Below are positions 11,350 to 21,740 of a stretch of DNA of 64,000 nucleotides, in pieces. A program made the translations under genes and the position numbers. Under the pieces are notes generated by a model. That model had not been told where the DNA came from. It saw nothing but the letters and a program-made list of their open reading frames with translations, and ran no database searches. Positions within the stretch are counted from its first letter, which is position 1; each line of letters begins with the position of its first letter. The stretch is from Lepidostoma basale (lineage: Eukaryota > Arthropoda > Insecta > Trichoptera > Lepidostomatidae): assembly GCA_022606425.2 (NCBI GenBank), contig JAHDVF020001353.1, positions 1,550,001 to 1,614,000 of the forward strand, written 5' to 3'.

Positions 11350-11925
11350 CATTTATTATTTCTTGAACAATGATGTAAAAGCGTAGATTTTCACGGTTGG
11401 CAGCAACATGTTTGATGTGTTTTTGGGTAACACCGTGATAACTCCTTCTCGACCGACGTTTCGGAGATCGTTGCAGTCTCCATCTTCAGGGTAATGAATG
11501 TGATATGTGTTGTGTCTGCTTAGGTACTTCACCGTTGTACCATGTCGCCGGCAGTGTGTACGTGTGAGACCGGCGGACCGTGTAGCACGGACTCTTTGTC
11601 TCACACGTACACACTGCCGGCGACATGGTACAACGGTGAAGTACCTAAGCAGACACAACACATATCACATTCATTACCCTGAAGATGGAGACTGCAACGA
11701 TCTCCGAAACGTCGGTCGAGAAGGAGTTATCACACGGTGTTACCCAAAAACACATCAAACATAATGATGTAAAACTCTATATTAAATAATTAATACCAAT
11801 AAAACCGTCTGTTTTCTAGAAGTATTACAATATAATAGTTAATGGGACTGACATGTTTCGCCTTTATACGGAATTATCAAATGTCTATTCGATGATGCCT
11901 TAGCAAGGCAAAACATGTAATTCGT
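11350..11925. repeat. Foldback-1 copy interrupted by a large near-perfect palindrome
   Basis: The outer sequence is foldback-1 ('aatgatgtaaaa', 'tctgttttctagaagt', module 'tgatgccttagcaaggcaaa' near 11895). Inside it sits a palindrome at about 11408-11761, centre about 11584. 'aatgatgtaaaa' occurs on both sides (11372-11383 and 11762-11773), like a 12-bp target duplication. The palindrome arms contain 'ccctgaagatgg', then 'gatctccgaaacgtcgg'. Confidence 0.8.
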
Positions 11926-11929
11926 ATGA

Positions 11930-12235
11930 CTAACTAACTAACCATCACCCCATTTCACTGGAGGGGTAGGCAGAGAGGATGGACCGCCACACTGTTCTGT
12001 CCTGTCATAACTCTCGCGCCTCTTCCACATTTAAACACCGTAACATGCACGCTCGTCGTTTGTTCCTACTTCGAACATGGCCGCCATCTAATAATTGATT
12101 AATTTGGTCATGCGATGACTTCCTTGACTTTCCTCGATTTATTTTTCCGTTCACACTACTTGTATATATATCTTTTTAAACATTATTTCCTCATCCATTC
12201 GTTCCATACGTCCAAATCATATTAGTGACCCTTTT
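11930..12235 (-). mobile_element. LINE-A 3' end interrupted by foldback-2
   Basis: Antisense LINE-A from the TAAC tail to the FGHMERM region. The copy breaks off at about 12236 where a foldback-2 begins; a further LINE-A remnant at 12560-12600 suggests that the foldback inserted into it. Confidence 0.7.
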
Positions 12236-12530
12236 AGGACGTATTCAACAGCATTACATTCTTTTCTTGCTTCATCATTAGATAATAATTAAATACCATA
12301 TTTTTTTTAAATACTTCCACTTTTGTCTTTATTTCGACAGCGACCGGTATTGCCGGGCCCGCTGGCATCGACAGATCTAGACCAGTCTGTCGATTCCAGC
12401 AAGCCTGGCTAAACCGGTCGGTGTCGAAATAAAGACAAAAGTGGAAGTAGTTAAAAAACATCGTTTTATTTAATTATTATTTAAAATGAACTTCCATCAA
12501 GAGATTTCAGTAAAATCATTTGATTATCAT
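12236..12530. repeat. Foldback-2 palindrome (complete)
   Basis: Arms 'acttccacttttgtctttat' (about 12305) and 'gacaaaagtggaagt' (about 12435) with matching 'gcgaccggt' and 'accggtcgg' segments. Followed by the family flank 'aatgaacttccatcaagaga'. Confidence 0.8.
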
Positions 12531-12599
12531 CATTAGATATTCTATCATATATTGTTTTTACGGATATTCTTCCTAGTGACCTCATTTCTACGGTATTTA

Positions 12600-13555
12600 T
12601 CCTTGAATGTTACCAATATTTGCAAATACCCGCAATTGCGGGTTAATCATTTTTAAGGATTGATTGTATCTCAATAGAGACGAAGATGTAAATATTTATC
12701 CTAATTAAGGTATTTATCCTACTTTCATCCTTCTTCTTGTTCTTCTTCTTCAAGCTTCACTTCGATACATCATATTAAGTATAATAAAACTTCTAGAAAA
12801 TAGACGTTTTTATTCGTATAAAGACTTTGGAAGTCGTTAATTCCGCCGTCATACGGAGTCCTCCTCGAAATATCGCGTTATTGGTGTATAGTATGATCGC
12901 GGGTAGTGCATGTACTCGTATTACTCATGGAGGCGGTATCGCGGGACTATGGCAATGGGCACAGTCTGCGGCCGGCCGGAAGGGATGTTTGTTGAAAGCG
13001 GCATGTGCTCTCGCGATCCGCGGGCGAGGGCTATGACCGCCGGCACCTCCTTACAAAACCACGCAAGAGTCACTAAAGTAAAAAAAAAATACCGTCATTT
13101 CATCATAATATAAATAGGAAAAAAAACGAATGTCGTCATGAAAGAGCACGATAATATTTTGAGAGCGAAAGAGGAATATTTCGAGGGTTCTTTTGCGCGT
13201 GCCTTTGAACAAGCGAGAGTGCACATCGTATAGTTATTTTGAAAATTGTTTGTTTTATGACAGTCAAGTTAATTAATTCGAAATGCACAGGATGCGCATG
13301 CCCGAAATTTTTCCTGGATTATTAAGAATTTTCTTCTGATTATTGTTGTATTACAGTAGTGTAGAAAGCTAAAGGCGAACAATTTGGTGTTGTTAATCGT
13401 GAAATTTTTGACGTGTATGAAAAAAAAAATTGTTTAACTTATTACGATTGTATAGTGAACCTAGTTTTTAAAAGGTAGAAATTTTTTACTACCGTGAATA
13501 TTTCACGGTTTGCAATTAGTTATTTTTAAACCATGGTTCTTCTCGGATGATCCAT
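12600..13555. other. Unique block with a GC-rich patch
   Basis: 12630-12710 is an inverted end of repeat R2. 12830-13070 is GC-rich with a 69-codon open frame, but no domain or splice pattern was recognised. 13100-13550 is AT-rich and unremarkable. Confidence 0.35.
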
Positions 13556-13559
13556 ATTA

Positions 13560-13735
13560 TTATTATTTTGTTGAATCGAAAAAATAAAGGACCTGCCACA
13601 CTTTTCTTTCCTGACATATTTCTCTCGTTCCTCAACATTCATACACCGTGTCGTGCACGCTGATTTCTGCGAATCCTCACGTGACCGACACATAAAATTT
13701 GATCGTGCCACGTTTTCCTCGGTCTTCCTCTATTA
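13560..13735 (-). mobile_element. LINE-A fragment, decayed
   Basis: Antisense pieces of the ...TRCMNVEE... and RPRKTWH segments with small deletions; no tail. Confidence 0.65.
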
Positions 13736-14109
13736 TTTCTTTGGTTTGTATGGTAATAAAAGCTCCAATTCAATTATGTAATAGTCATAGGTCGCATTCA
13801 ACGTATATTTTATCTTTTTTTATTCTTAACCGCCCTACCTTTCCGAGAAACGTGCAAAAAGCAGGTTTTTTATTAATGAAATTTAATTATATATAATTTT
13901 TTTTTAATTACGAAACGTCAAATACTCGGCCGCACACTTCCCCTGCCCCTTGTAAAACTATCATATTTATGAAGACTTGTACTCAAGTGTTGTTGCCACA
14001 CGCGCGTATCCCTAACAGTTTGTACATTTTATGTATATTAGTATATTACTTTTTCTCAAGCGCGTACGTGATACGAGATAGCGCAGAATGGTACAGTCAA
14101 AGTGAATGG
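13736..14109. other. No gene seen
   Basis: AT-rich spacer without recognised features. Confidence 0.3.
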
Positions 14110-14229
14110 TACGTTCAAATACGTCTTGGACTTGGATCTTCTGGCTTACAGAGGTTCAGCTCATGTGGCTATTCCTCTTACGTCTGATGGGAACATTGTT
14201 GGAAGGTGATTTGGTGGGTTGTAGGGTGG
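14110..14229 (+). repeat. Dispersed repeat R1 fragment
   Basis: Contains 'cttggacttggatcttctgg', 'agaggttcagctcatgtgg' and 'ttcctcttacgtctgatg'. It is cut at 14230 by the TTAA-flanked element that follows. Confidence 0.7.
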
Positions 14230-15724
14230 TTAACTCTTAGAATCCTATACACTGCATTTGCAGTGGCGAAAAAGCGTGCCCGCGGTCCTTTACACTGCAA
14301 TTGCAGTGTTAGATCTGTACTTGGTTTTGTCATCATGTAACATCTCTACCAGTTAGTTTAAAACAAAAGTAAAAATGTCATTTCGTCAAGTATGGTCTTG
14401 GCTTCATGTTGGCATTCACAGATTTTTCTTTATACTCAGGGTTTAATTTAAATAAATATTTTTTGTCAGATGTAAATCGTACGGGCTGAACTGGAATACT
14501 AACACAGTCACGCGCGGGCTTGAGTGTATGGCGGTACGAGTCAGATTTCAATGTTTTCGTTATCTTTAGGGTGCCCATATGTTATGGACGAGAACCGAGA
14601 GCAAGAAACTGTTTAGATTATTCTAAATGGTAAAGTTTGTAATGTATTGCTTGAAAGGATGTGATTTGAAAATATGTGTAATCTGACAGTTTTGGTATTT
14701 ATAACTACGATTGTGTTAATTTAAAAAAAATTTAAGAATTAACGTTTTGGATTTCCATTCCATCCAAGACGATTTTTTATGAATTAAAAAAATATTTTTG
14801 TTGGTTAATTTTTTTTCGATATGTTTCAAAGAATTCATTGGAAAAAATTATAAACGGTATGAAAAATTATATAATTATATCGATATGTTTCGAAGGTTAT
14901 ATATAGGTATAAAACCATCCAAACATGTCGAGATAAATAAAGTAAGAAGTGGAAAAATTATTGTTTTAATTTATTAAAAATTGATGACAGTGTTATTTCA
15001 ATAATTTAAATTTTACCAATTGATAATGATGAGATTGAAAGATTTTTCTTAAAAAAATATATTTTTATTATTTGAAATTTCTTGGTTGAAATTGTAAAAA
15101 ACGAAAAAAAACATTAAGACTAACCGGATGACATTTCTTGCGTAATATTCCCTTGACTCCTAATACAAAAAAAAATCGTTGTTCTTGGAATTTTACGTAT
15201 ACGAGAGTATATCACAACGCCCGCCCGAAACAAGTCCAAACACGAACAACTTGTGGTCACCTACTCGTATGTTTACACAGCGCGGCTGCGATAGTGTGTG
15301 TGTACGCGGCAATAATTTCGTAGTGTTTATTTAAAAATTCTATAATTAATTACCGAAATAGTAACATGATATTCAAAGGACTCATTATTTTAGTGAGAAG
15401 TACGTTCTCGGGTCTTGTGAAAGAATTTTTACGATAATCCATATCGTTGATTAGATATGAGTGTTTCTTTTTGTGGATGCTGCGTAATATGGTATTTTTT
15501 TAGATAAAAACACTTAAAAAAACTTGTTTAAGTACTGAAAGTACATCTTTTATTATTTATAAAGATAGATTATAAGTTAATAGTTCATTTGGCATTTTTA
15601 TTTTTTCGTTGAAAGTCTTATTTTACTCATAATTAATTATTGTATGAGAGCGTTCGGAATGTCAAAATTTACGCCGTTCCAGGAGGACAGTTATTGAAAA
15701 TTCGCCCAGTGTCCTAAGGGTTAA
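14230..15724. mobile_element. Candidate non-autonomous piggyBac-like element
   Basis: Bounded by TTAA at 14230-14233 and 15721-15724. The ends are inverted: left reads TTAA-CTCTTAGAATCC, right (reverse complement) reads TTAA-CCCTTAGGACAC. Near the left end are two palindromes, ACTGCATTTGCAGT and ACTGCAATTGCAGT (about 14250-14264 and 14293-14308), of the sort found beside piggyBac ends. The 1.5-kb interior is AT-rich and has no transposase frame. The left end cuts repeat R1, supporting insertion. The end match is short, so the family is inferred. Confidence 0.6.
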
Positions 15725-16290
15725 TTTCCCTCCAAAATATTAGTATGAGCCCCGCTGTAAGCCTGCGCTTGTAAGCTAGCAGCAGAGGTGATGTTGGAGA
15801 GAAATCGGAACTAGTAATTAATTGCATTGCTGATGATGCAATCTTGGAGGGTGCTCCCGCGACGGTAGCCCTCTCCCCGGGTGAGGGGTACCTACGCGGT
15901 CTGAGGTCTGAGTGTCGTCTGCCCGCCGCGCGGCCCGCGCATGCCCGGCGGCCACCTGCCCCGCGCCGGCGGGAACCATCGCGCCCGAGCCCCGCTCGCA
16001 AGATGCACACAACAGCCACCTGCCTTTTTTTGACGAAATAATATTTATCCGCCGTTTAATTCGTCAGTCTATCGAACGGCGGCGCGCGGTCGCCATTCGA
16101 ATTTCGAATATTGCGCGCTTTTTTTTCATTAACATGTGTATATTCATTATCGCGCCGCGGATTAGCGCGCTCTTTTGTTTATTGTTTCTATTTTCTTTGT
16201 GATTAACGGCGATTAGTTTAGTTTTGTTACCGGTCCTGGTGACACCAGAGCTAAGGAGTAGTACCTGACTAGTTCGCGGGAACCTTTTAA
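15725..16290. other. GC-rich unique island
   Basis: 15840-16010 is the GC-richest stretch of the first 29 kb and is not repeated in the window. Overlapping frames on both strands reflect base composition. A noncoding first exon or promoter is possible; no splice-bounded coding exon is supported. Confidence 0.35.
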
Positions 16291-17344
16291 ATGAAATGGA
16301 AACGAAAATTATGTGACATGTTCGCTGGTAACAAATACAAACATACTTTGATGTTTTTTTTTTTAAATATATCTGTGTCATACGTTGGAATGGCGTACAA
16401 TCTGTGTTGTGCTATGCATGAACTGTCAATGTTCGATCGTTTGCGGAGACACTGATTTCAAATATCGATTTTATCTGTTTCTCTTGTTCATTTTTTTATA
16501 ATCGATGTGTTTTATTTTATTATCGACAAATCAACTTACGAGATTCTTTTAGATTTATTTGATGTATATAAAACAAATGAATATACGAATAAATAATGCG
16601 TACACTGAGCGAATGGAGCATGTAATGAAGGTATACCTAGAAAACGTCAATTTATAAAAATCAACCGCGTTATCAACACGTTAATTTAGAAGATACAAGT
16701 GATGTAGTCGGGATATATGACTTATATTTTTTTATACGTATATACGGACCATATTTTTTTCATTTATCACAAAACGGCGTTTCAGTTATAATAGTTAAAT
16801 AATAATGAAATAAAACGATGGTTTTAAATAACTACTTGCACTTTTGCCTGTGTAATAGTTAACTAATAAAATAATAATAATAAAAAAATGTAATTTTATT
16901 TTTATTTTTTTCCATGGAGTAATTAAATTTTATTGTTTATAAAGAAATTCTACTAATAAATTGTAATAACTATCATTACCATTTTATATTATTTTATTAA
17001 CATCACAAATACGTTTGTGAGTGTAATGTCTTGTTTGTATTGTAAAGTAAGTGTGCATGTCACTATGGTGATATTATCAGCATTGTGAATAATTTCATAG
17101 TTGCGATTATCTGTATTAGGAAAAGGGTGACCATACGTTTACAAATGTGTTTATATTTTTGCAATATTAAACACAAATTAAAAAGTCTTCGTTTCAAGTA
17201 GTGACTAGTGACATCTTACAGATAGACGTGCGTATTTTCTGTTAAATAGTACATTATATATTATCTTGAGATTACACATTTATTCCAATACACAATCATT
17301 TTAGTATTTTGATTATTATATTATTGAACATTACAGTTTATTTA
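16291..17344. other. No gene seen
   Basis: Unique AT-rich sequence. 16800-16860 carries a fragment of the foldback-2 arm ('aaataaaacgatggttttaa', 'acttgcacttttgcc'). Confidence 0.35.
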
Positions 17345-17500
17345 CAAAGATAGAAGAAGAAGAAGATTCAAGCCACGGTCTAAACACTCATGGCACTAAT
17401 CAGAACAATTTGTGAAATTTTCAACGAAATCGGTCCAGTAGTTTTTGCGTTTATAGGGCACACATATACGAACATTACGTTTTATTATGTTTAATATAAT
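17345..17500 (-). repeat. Dispersed repeat, inverted match to 9195-9300
   Basis: GAAGAAGAAGATTCAAGC followed by 'cagaacaatttgtgaaattt' and 'atcggtccagtagtttttgc'. Shared with the 9.2-kb copy; class not determined. Confidence 0.55.
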
Positions 17501-17519
17501 ATACTTTAAAATTTTATAC

Positions 17520-17720
17520 TAATTTAATAAAAAAAATTAAAAAAAAACGGTTTCGCTAGGCTAGCTGACATCGACAGATTTGTCATGCTAGCCTGTTAGC
17601 CTTGCGAAACTGGTCACTGTCGAAATTAATACATTAATTGGAAGTAGTTACTTAAAAAAAAACATCGTTTTATTTAATTATTATTTCAAATCGTTAGATT
17701 AACCTTTAAATTATATAAGC
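17520..17720. repeat. Foldback-2 palindrome, diverged
   Basis: Arms 'cggtttcgctaggctagctg' (about 17550) and 'gcctgttagccttgcgaaac' (about 17590), then 'tcactgtcgaaat' and 'aaacatcgttttatttaatt'. Confidence 0.75.
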
Positions 17721-18149
17721 AATATTATTTTCTTCATCTGAATTTTAAACCACGAAATCATTCGGGTTATTACGTATTTTGCCGTATTTTTCGTTTGATC
17801 TCGTTGGTAACCATGGTGTTTATTGTACATTGTACAAGCCTTTCTTTCTTCTGCCTACAGACGTAAAGCTACGTGACTCGGGCAACGTTACATAAGACCG
17901 GAAGGTACCCCTGCCTTACCCACCCACACGCGCGTTTAATGTTTACACGACCTGTAAGATTTCCCATTGACAAATTTTTTACTTTGTTCATTAATTTGAT
18001 TAAAAAAAATATCAAGGCAAAATATTTCTTGGGGTGTTACGTAAGGCCTCTTTGATTTTATAAACAATCATGTTTAAATTAATTTAATATAATCGAATGA
18101 TTTTACTGAAATCTTTTGATGTATTTATAAACGTTAATTTTAAATAATA
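17721..18149. other. No gene seen
   Basis: Unique sequence; nothing recognised. Confidence 0.3.
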
Positions 18150-18245
18150 ATGACGTAAATTCATGTTTTTTAACTGCTTCCACTTTTGTCTTTATTTCGA
18201 TAGCGACCGGTTTCGCCACGCTCGCTAGGATCCACAGACTAGTGA
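18150..18245. repeat. Foldback-2, one arm
   Basis: 'aactgcttccacttttgtct', 'cgatagcgaccggtttcgcc', 'actagt'. The second arm is missing. Confidence 0.7.
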
Positions 18246-18545
18246 AAGTGTTATTAACTGACTTATTTTTATTTAAATTTCATAAATAATTTTTTTTTAA
18301 ATTTCAATTGTATCCGTGTTTTCTGTCTAGAATTCTACTACCTCATAGGTTCCCAAAGTGGGGAAATTTGGGGGCTGTCGATAATTTTTTTTTTTTTTAA
18401 CTACATAAAATATTCTGAAACTCTTTATTACATATATGGAGTACACGTGTATCCATTTTGTTACAAATCAAATTTTTCTATAAAATTCCCTTAAAAACAA
18501 AACTGTTTTGTGTGTTTTTCTGATATGATAATAAAAGTAAGCAAT

Positions 18546-18790
18546 CTTCACGCATACTCTTGTAAACGTCAGTTTTCTAGAAGTTTTATTATATTTTATG
18601 GGAATGACATGTTTCGCTCTTCTAAGGCATTATCAAATATCATATTTGATAAGGGCCTTAGAAGGGTGAAACATGTCATTCCCATTAAATATAATAAAAC
18701 TTCTAGAAAACTGACGTTTTCATTGGTATAAATTATTTAATATGTAGTTTTACATCATTGTTCAAGAAACAATACATACTCTTGTAGTTG
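18546..18790. repeat. Foldback-1 palindrome, best preserved
   Basis: Arms 18564-18641 and 18644-18720 are inverted copies: 'aaacgtcagttttctagaag' against 'cttctagaaaactgacgttt'. The inner parts 'gacatgtttcgctcttctaa' and 'ttagaagggtgaaacatgtc' flank 'atttgataagggcc'. The right flank 'gttttacatcattgttcaag' is the family end. Confidence 0.85.
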
Positions 18791-19727
18791 CATATTTTTT
18801 TTACGAAATAAAAAAAATAAACATGAATTGATAAATTGGTGGCAGTATATTAGATTCATCCTTCTCATAAGGGTTATATTTTATCTTTTTTATTTTGTTT
18901 ATAGGAGGAAAATTTCCTAGGGGGTATTAAAAAAAATTGTTATTGTAATAATATGCTAACATTTAAATTGACGTTTTCGTGATGTAATCACCCCAAGACA
19001 CGTTTTAAATCTAAAATGAACGGTGGATGTGATATTCGCTATTATGCATTATTTATTTTTTTTCTGAAAAAGAGGCCATGGTCAAATAAGTTTGGGAAAC
19101 TGTGCTGTCCACTAACCTATTGTTGAATTATATATCTGATAAAAAAATTGCGGGTAGGTACTTTTTATTAAAACTTTTTAGCGTCTGTCGAAAGATGTTA
19201 ACGAACGAAGGATGTTGAAGGCTGGCCTAGTAAACCACCTGTGAGCGTCCACGGCGAGTGTGAAGGTGGAAGTCGCGTTACAGGATATAGGCCCCGCCCC
19301 TGGTGTTAAACAGGTGGCGCGCCACTCGCAGATCTGATCTCGATCACCTCGGCTATCCTGCTCTCCTAATTTATAACTATCATGGATCAGGCTGATCGCT
19401 CTAGGACGGCGAACCTCAATTCGGCACAATATAAACCCAATTTTTTTTAATTTCTTCTATTCAAGACAACTGTTTTTAGACCCATATAGTGGAACATCAA
19501 TTAAATAGACAATATGTGCACCATCTAAAAAGAACAATTTGGGTTAAATTATTTTTATTTTGTTATTTTATTTTATATCATTGTATTTTATATTATTTTA
19601 TTGTGGATGTTGGACGATCGAAGTGTGCGCGGAAGATGCCTATTGGTGGCGATGAGGTTCGCAACCCATTACACTGCGTCTCCCGCGGGGTGAAAAGAGA
19701 AGGATGGAGTGCCGTATCGGTTAAAGT
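18791..19727. other. No gene seen; GC-richer block of unknown nature
   Basis: 19190-19430 is GC-richer and has an 83-codon minus-strand frame (19178-19429) with no domain I recognise. It may be an old repeat. 19600-19730 is likewise GC-richer without a call. Confidence 0.35.
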
Positions 19728-19797
19728 GTGACAGTCCATTCTTTCTGCCTACCCTTTCGGGGAGATGGCGTGATGGTTAGTTAGTTAGTTACTCGTA
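19728..19797 (+). mobile_element. LINE-A, last 70 bp
   Basis: Only the terminal 'ccattctttctgcctaccc' segment, the stop region and the (GTTA)n tail. Confidence 0.75.
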
Positions 19798-19823
19798 CAT
19801 GACAAAATCTTTTGTCTATATTT

Positions 19824-20112
19824 AACTAACTAACTAACCATCACGCCGTCTCCCCAAAGGGGTAGGCAGAAAGAATGGACTGCCACACTTTTCTTTCCTG
19901 ACATATTTCTCTCGCTTCCTCAACATTCATACATCGTGTCATCCACGCGCGTCGATTTCTCTGACTCCTCACATGGCCGACATTCAATATTTGATTTATT
20001 TGATCGAGCCACGTTTTTCTCGGTCTTCCTCTATTTCTGGTTCCATTTACATCGTTAACATATAATTTTTTACGATTCTTTCTTCATTCATTCTTTCCAT
20101 ATGTCCAAACCA
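19824..20112 (-). mobile_element. LINE-A 3' end (outer part of a nested insertion)
   Basis: Starts with the TAAC tail only 27 bp from the tail of the opposite copy (tail-to-tail). Continues antisense to the FGHMERM region and is broken at 20113 by a LINE-B end. The rest of the same copy resumes at about 20545. Confidence 0.8.
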
Positions 20113-20544
20113 ATTCTTTACAGCTTCGAAGAGATGGACATCTAATAACCCATTTCTTCAGATTAATTAGGGGATACTTCGAGAACTCGGCCGTACTGGA
20201 GGATGTTGGTCTTTTTGTCCCCGATAGATATCTCCGACAGCGACAGCACAGATTGTTTTACCTACCGGCCGCCAGAACCAATCTGCCTCTGGTGACACCA
20301 GTGGGAAGAGCAATTAGTCTGCTGAACGCGGTCTCCTCGGAGATCGACGTCTTTCATGTTAGTGAAAGTACGTTCAGGGGGCAAATACTATTGACTTTAG
20401 AAAGTATCTTGTCTTCCTAATGTCGAACCATCTCTAATGCGTTCCTGGTACTTTGTTGTAATATTTTTATGATATTTTACCTGTACTTAATAGATGCCTT
20501 AAACATTTTCCTGTTTGTAATGTCTATTAATTTAATAAACTGAT
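20113..20544 (+). mobile_element. LINE-B 3' end inserted into LINE-A
   Basis: An open frame without a start (20124-20420) encodes the RT C-terminus: LRRDGHLITHFF, GYFENSAVLEDVGLFVPDRY, RLFYLPAARTNLPLVTPVGR, SLLNAVSSEIDVFH, ILLTLESILSS, TAA at 20418-20420. The 3' UTR ends 'taataaactgatttga'. A second copy is at 31285-31565 (-) and a scrap at 24140-24185. Confidence 0.8.
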
Positions 20545-20740
20545 TTGATTAATTATTTTGTTCATAACACCATCATTCGCACCGCATTCACTTCTTTTAT
20601 TTTCATTCGACACTCTATCATACACAGAGTATCCACACATTCGTCTAAGAGATCTCATATATTCTACTTTCATCCTTTTTTTTGCCAGTTCCGTTCTTCG
20701 CTTCCATACATACGCTTCCATATTTTAATATGTAAAATCA
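20545..20740 (-). mobile_element. LINE-A, continuation beyond the LINE-B insert
   Basis: Antisense MEAYVWKRRTELAKKRM, then LRRMCGYSVYDRVSNENK and ECGANDGVMNKI: exactly the segment that precedes the part at 19824-20112. Confidence 0.75.
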
Positions 20741-20814
20741 GACAAAAAAAAATACAAATTATACAGCGTTAAAACTCTGATGTGCAGACGATAAAAATGA
20801 GCATAGACGATTTG

Positions 20815-21130
20815 ACAGCTTTCGTGGTAGAGTGGCAACAGCTATGACTGCCACACCGAAGGCTCCGGGTTCGATTCCGAGTGATGAGTGTAAACAAAAA
20901 ATCGCGCTGTCTTTGTGCTGGTAGAATTCACGTGACAATAAAATGGCAATAGATTTACTCCACCTATAACATGTCATGATAATTAATAGCTAAAAATTCT
21001 ACACAGTAATTGGGTTAAAATAATATATTGTATACAAAAATGTGGACAGCAACAGGAAACTGCCACATTAAGCCCAAGTGGCATCCTATGAACCAGCAAG
21101 ATTTTAATATTTTTTGCTGCAAATCAATCC
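20815..21130 (+). mobile_element. SINE1, long form
   Basis: tRNA-like head 'ctttcgtggtagagtggcaa' with B box GGGTTCGATTCCG, the SINE1 body, then an extra 3' part 'gcaacaggaaactgccacat', 'caagtggcatcctatgaacc' and 'aatcaatccctagaatta'. The long 3' part recurs at 36890-36960 plus 37390-37500, and at 52790-52910. Confidence 0.75.
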
Positions 21131-21184
21131 CTAGAATTAAAACTAAAAAATAAAGGTTTAGATTGTTTTGGAAATAAACTTGAA

Positions 21185-21740
21185 ATTCCGATAAAAAATG
21201 GTTAAATGCTATGGTCTCTTCTACGAGTACTATATAACTGTGAAACTTGGACTCTGAAAATAAAAGTAATGAATCGCTTGGAGGTGTTTGAGATGTGGTT
21301 ATACCGCAAAATCCTCTTTATACCGTGGACCGATAGGGTCAGCAATGCAAAATTGAGCTGTTCTTGAGTGTGAAGGTTAGAAAGGTCAAATATTTGGGGC
21401 ATGTGCTAAGGGGAGAATGGCAAAATGGAGGTTTGAAGCAGAGGACATGAGGAGTTGGAGGCGAGGGAATAATGGAGACTAAGGCTCGATATGGGCTGTA
21501 GGCCATTGAAGAAAAAGCTAAGGGGAGACAAATATCACCTCCTTCAGTTTATAATCATGGAAAATATAAGGGATGGCGGGGAGTTGGCAGAAGCCAGTTG
21601 TCCTGGCTGCGGAATATACAGGATTGGGAGGAACGAGAAGAATTGAAAACCTGTTACAAATAGCTCAGGATAGAGATGCTTTCGATGCAATGATCACCAA
21701 CGTTGGGGGGACCTGACATGGTACCAAAAGTAGTAGAAGA
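21185..21740 (+). mobile_element. Decayed LINE 3' ends (LINE-D/E like)
   Basis: Frameshifted coding for an RT C-terminus: LKIKVMNRLEVFEMWLYRKI, PWTDRVSNA, then 'gaatggcaaaatggaggttt' and 'attgaagaaaaagct'. A second stretch at 21540-21740 resembles another LINE end (GRRQLSWLRNIQDW-like). Not a working frame. Confidence 0.55.

Noticed and set aside
11356..11764. Two frames starting with the same MLCLLRYFTVVPC
   Set aside because: They are the two arms of one palindrome, not two genes.
15714..16202. Overlapping 64-101 codon frames on both strands
   Set aside because: Stop-poor because GC-rich; no splice-bounded or family-supported reading.
19178..19429. 83-codon minus-strand frame
   Set aside because: No recognised domain; could be an old repeat, but there is no second copy here to prove it.
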